Source: Chloroflexota bacterium (lineage in GTDB: Bacteria > Chloroflexota > Limnocylindria > Limnocylindrales > CSP1-4). From it: a DNA stretch of 13,441 bases. Position numbers and translations under genes: made by a program. Below the pieces are notes generated by a model. The model did no database searches. It was not told the DNA's origin and saw nothing but the letters and a program-made list of their open reading frames with translations. The stretch spans positions 1 to 13,441 of the forward strand of contig JAKAMV010000173.1 in the NCBI GenBank assembly GCA_021812735.1. Reading direction: 5' to 3'. Below, in pieces: positions 12,397-13,441 of this stretch (positions are counted from its first letter, which is position 1; each line of letters starts with the position of its first letter).

Positions 12397-13441
12397 TCAG
12401 CCGCCCGGTGGATTGAAGAGGCCGGCCTGCCGCTGATGCTGCGTCAGCGCCTGCAGCGCGGACGGCAACATCGCGCGGACCTGCGCCCATGAGTGACCGC
12501 GCACGCTGTCGAGCTCGACGAAGCGGTAGCCGCCGGCGGAGAGGGCGGCCGCGAAGGTCGTCAGCTGCGGACCGAAGAAGGGTTCGCCGGGGGTACCGAC
12601 CAGCACCAGGAAGAGCGACCGGCGCACCGCCGGCGGCAGCCGCCCCGCCAGCACGAGCGGGGAGTCGTCCGCGATCAAGCTGGCCTTCCCACCGAACGGG
12701 CGGTACGCCAGCCGCGTTTCCGGGCTCCAGATCCCGGCCACGTAGTACCCGCTGAACGAGACCGCGTTGCCGAACACGTCCGGGTGGTGGAAGAGGAGCG
12801 TCGGCGCGCAGTAGCCACCCTGCGAGAAGCCGATCAACGTCCGGGCGAGCGGCGTGCGCAGCGTGCGGAAGTGCGCGTCGACCCAGGCGACGACCGTGCT
12901 CGCGACGAACGTGTCGAAGTGCTCCCGGCCGTCCCACGAGTCGGCACACTCGCTGGGCCGGTAGGGACCGCCCGCCTGGTTGACGAAGACCACGACCGAG
13001 GGCGACAACGTGCCGTTGGCGATCAGCGCGTCGAGCAGGCCGTGCACGTGGGTCCCGGCCTCCCACCCATCCGCGCCCCACGGCACTTCGTACAGGACCG
13101 GATAGCGTGCGCTCGACGTCACATACCCGGGCGGAGTGTAGACCCAGACGTTGGCCCAGGGCGAAGTGCCCCCTACCCACGGCGCCGGCAGCTCGTACTG
13201 CGCGAGCGCACCGGACGGCACCGCGGCCGTTGGGGTCGCCGATCTCCGAGACGGTGTCGGGGACGGCGTCGCCGACGGCGCGGGCGAGACGATCGCGATC
13301 GGTCGCACGCTGGCGGCCGTGGCCGGCGACGGGCCCGCCGCGGACGGTGGCAGCAGGTCGGAGGCCGCCGGACGCGGTGCCGCGAGACCCGCCTCGCCGG
13401 CTACCGCGCCACGGCCGGCGCTGCTGCCGAGCGCCCCGCTG
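12397..13441 (-). CDS. Esterase-family alpha/beta hydrolase (EstD/Fes-like), 5' end outside window
   Basis: The frame ends at TGA (12397-12399) and has no stop up to the right edge. At least 347 residues are encoded and the true start is probably outside. A GTG at 13308 is an internal alternative. The visible N-terminus is a long Ala/Pro/Ser/Thr-rich linker (including PSATPSPTPS), typical of secreted or membrane-anchored proteins. Counting from 13308, the catalytic domain begins near residue 38. It shows VWVYTPPGY (54-62), YPVLYEVPWG (69-78), the nucleophile elbow GFSQGGY (Ser162), FSGYYVAG (185-192) and a likely catalytic His272 in RGHSWAQVR. This matches the putative-esterase family that includes enterochelin esterase, esterase D and mycolyltransferase-like proteins. 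It probably acts outside the cytoplasm on an ester substrate that cannot be named. It converges on the exporter operon. Confidence 0.85.
   Translation of the reverse strand, partial: SGALGSSAGRGAVAGEAGLAAPRPAASDLLPPSAAGPSPATAASVRPIAIVSPAPSATPSPTPSRRSATPTAAVPSGALAQYELPAPWVGGTSPWANVWVYTPPGYVTSSARYPVLYEVPWGADGWEAGTHVHGLLDALIANGTLSPSVVVFVNQAGGPYRPSECADSWDGREHFDTFVASTVVAWVDAHFRTLRTPLARTLIGFSQGGYCAPTLLFHHPDVFGNAVSFSGYYVAGIWSPETRLAYRPFGGKASLIADDSPLVLAGRLPPAVRRSLFLVLVGTPGEPFFGPQLTTFAAALSAGGYRFVELDSVRGHSWAQVRAMLPSALQALTQHQRQAGLFNPPGG

Noticed and set aside
10880..13180. Long minus-strand open frame (766 codons) spanning the second ABC gene, the methyltransferase and the esterase region
   Set aside because: It is antisense to two good genes and out of frame with the esterase, with no recognisable domain.

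Overview
The window is very GC-rich with strongly GC-biased third codon positions, and several genes start with GTG. Gene content is ordinary bacterial metabolism plus an exporter locus. The style fits Chloroflexota (Limnocylindria- or Thermomicrobia-like) or an actinobacterium, but no marker gene here decides between them. No IS element, CRISPR array, tRNA or rRNA was found.

Left part (1-3767). The 3' end of a PfkB-family sugar kinase (+) converges on a minus-strand run: an 85-aa basic protein, a KOW-like 106-aa protein and pseudouridine-5'-phosphate glycosidase (psuG). These three are nearly contiguous or overlapping. The kinase and psuG share a hairpin whose two arms contain the two stop codons. 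Further upstream on the minus strand are a small zinc-ribbon protein and a 6-phosphofructokinase of the PKTIDND type. The latter has an altered nucleotide-site motif (GGGGT) and a charged insertion.

Middle (3768-7125). A GC-rich intergenic region holds an 18-bp direct repeat flanking an inverted repeat. It precedes a plus-strand group: a truncated agmatinase-family relic, a CodA-type cytosine deaminase overlapping it, and an NCS1 nucleobase permease. The deaminase keeps the metal and catalytic residues but has Ser where E. coli CodA has Asp314. Loss of that residue is the known hallmark of bacterial 5-methylcytosine deaminases. With psuG nearby, the region may salvage modified bases, though this is inference.

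Right part (7278-13441). A MarR regulator, two halves of a heterodimeric ABC exporter and a class I methyltransferase form a tight plus-strand operon. It has a candidate leaderless promoter and a palindromic operator. Converging on it is a minus-strand esterase-family protein with a long Pro/Ala/Ser/Thr-rich N-terminal region. Its reading frame is still open at the right window edge.

The best leads are the CodA Asp-to-Ser change, the agmatinase relic coupled to codA, and the restored catalytic Glu in the normally degenerate ABC half.
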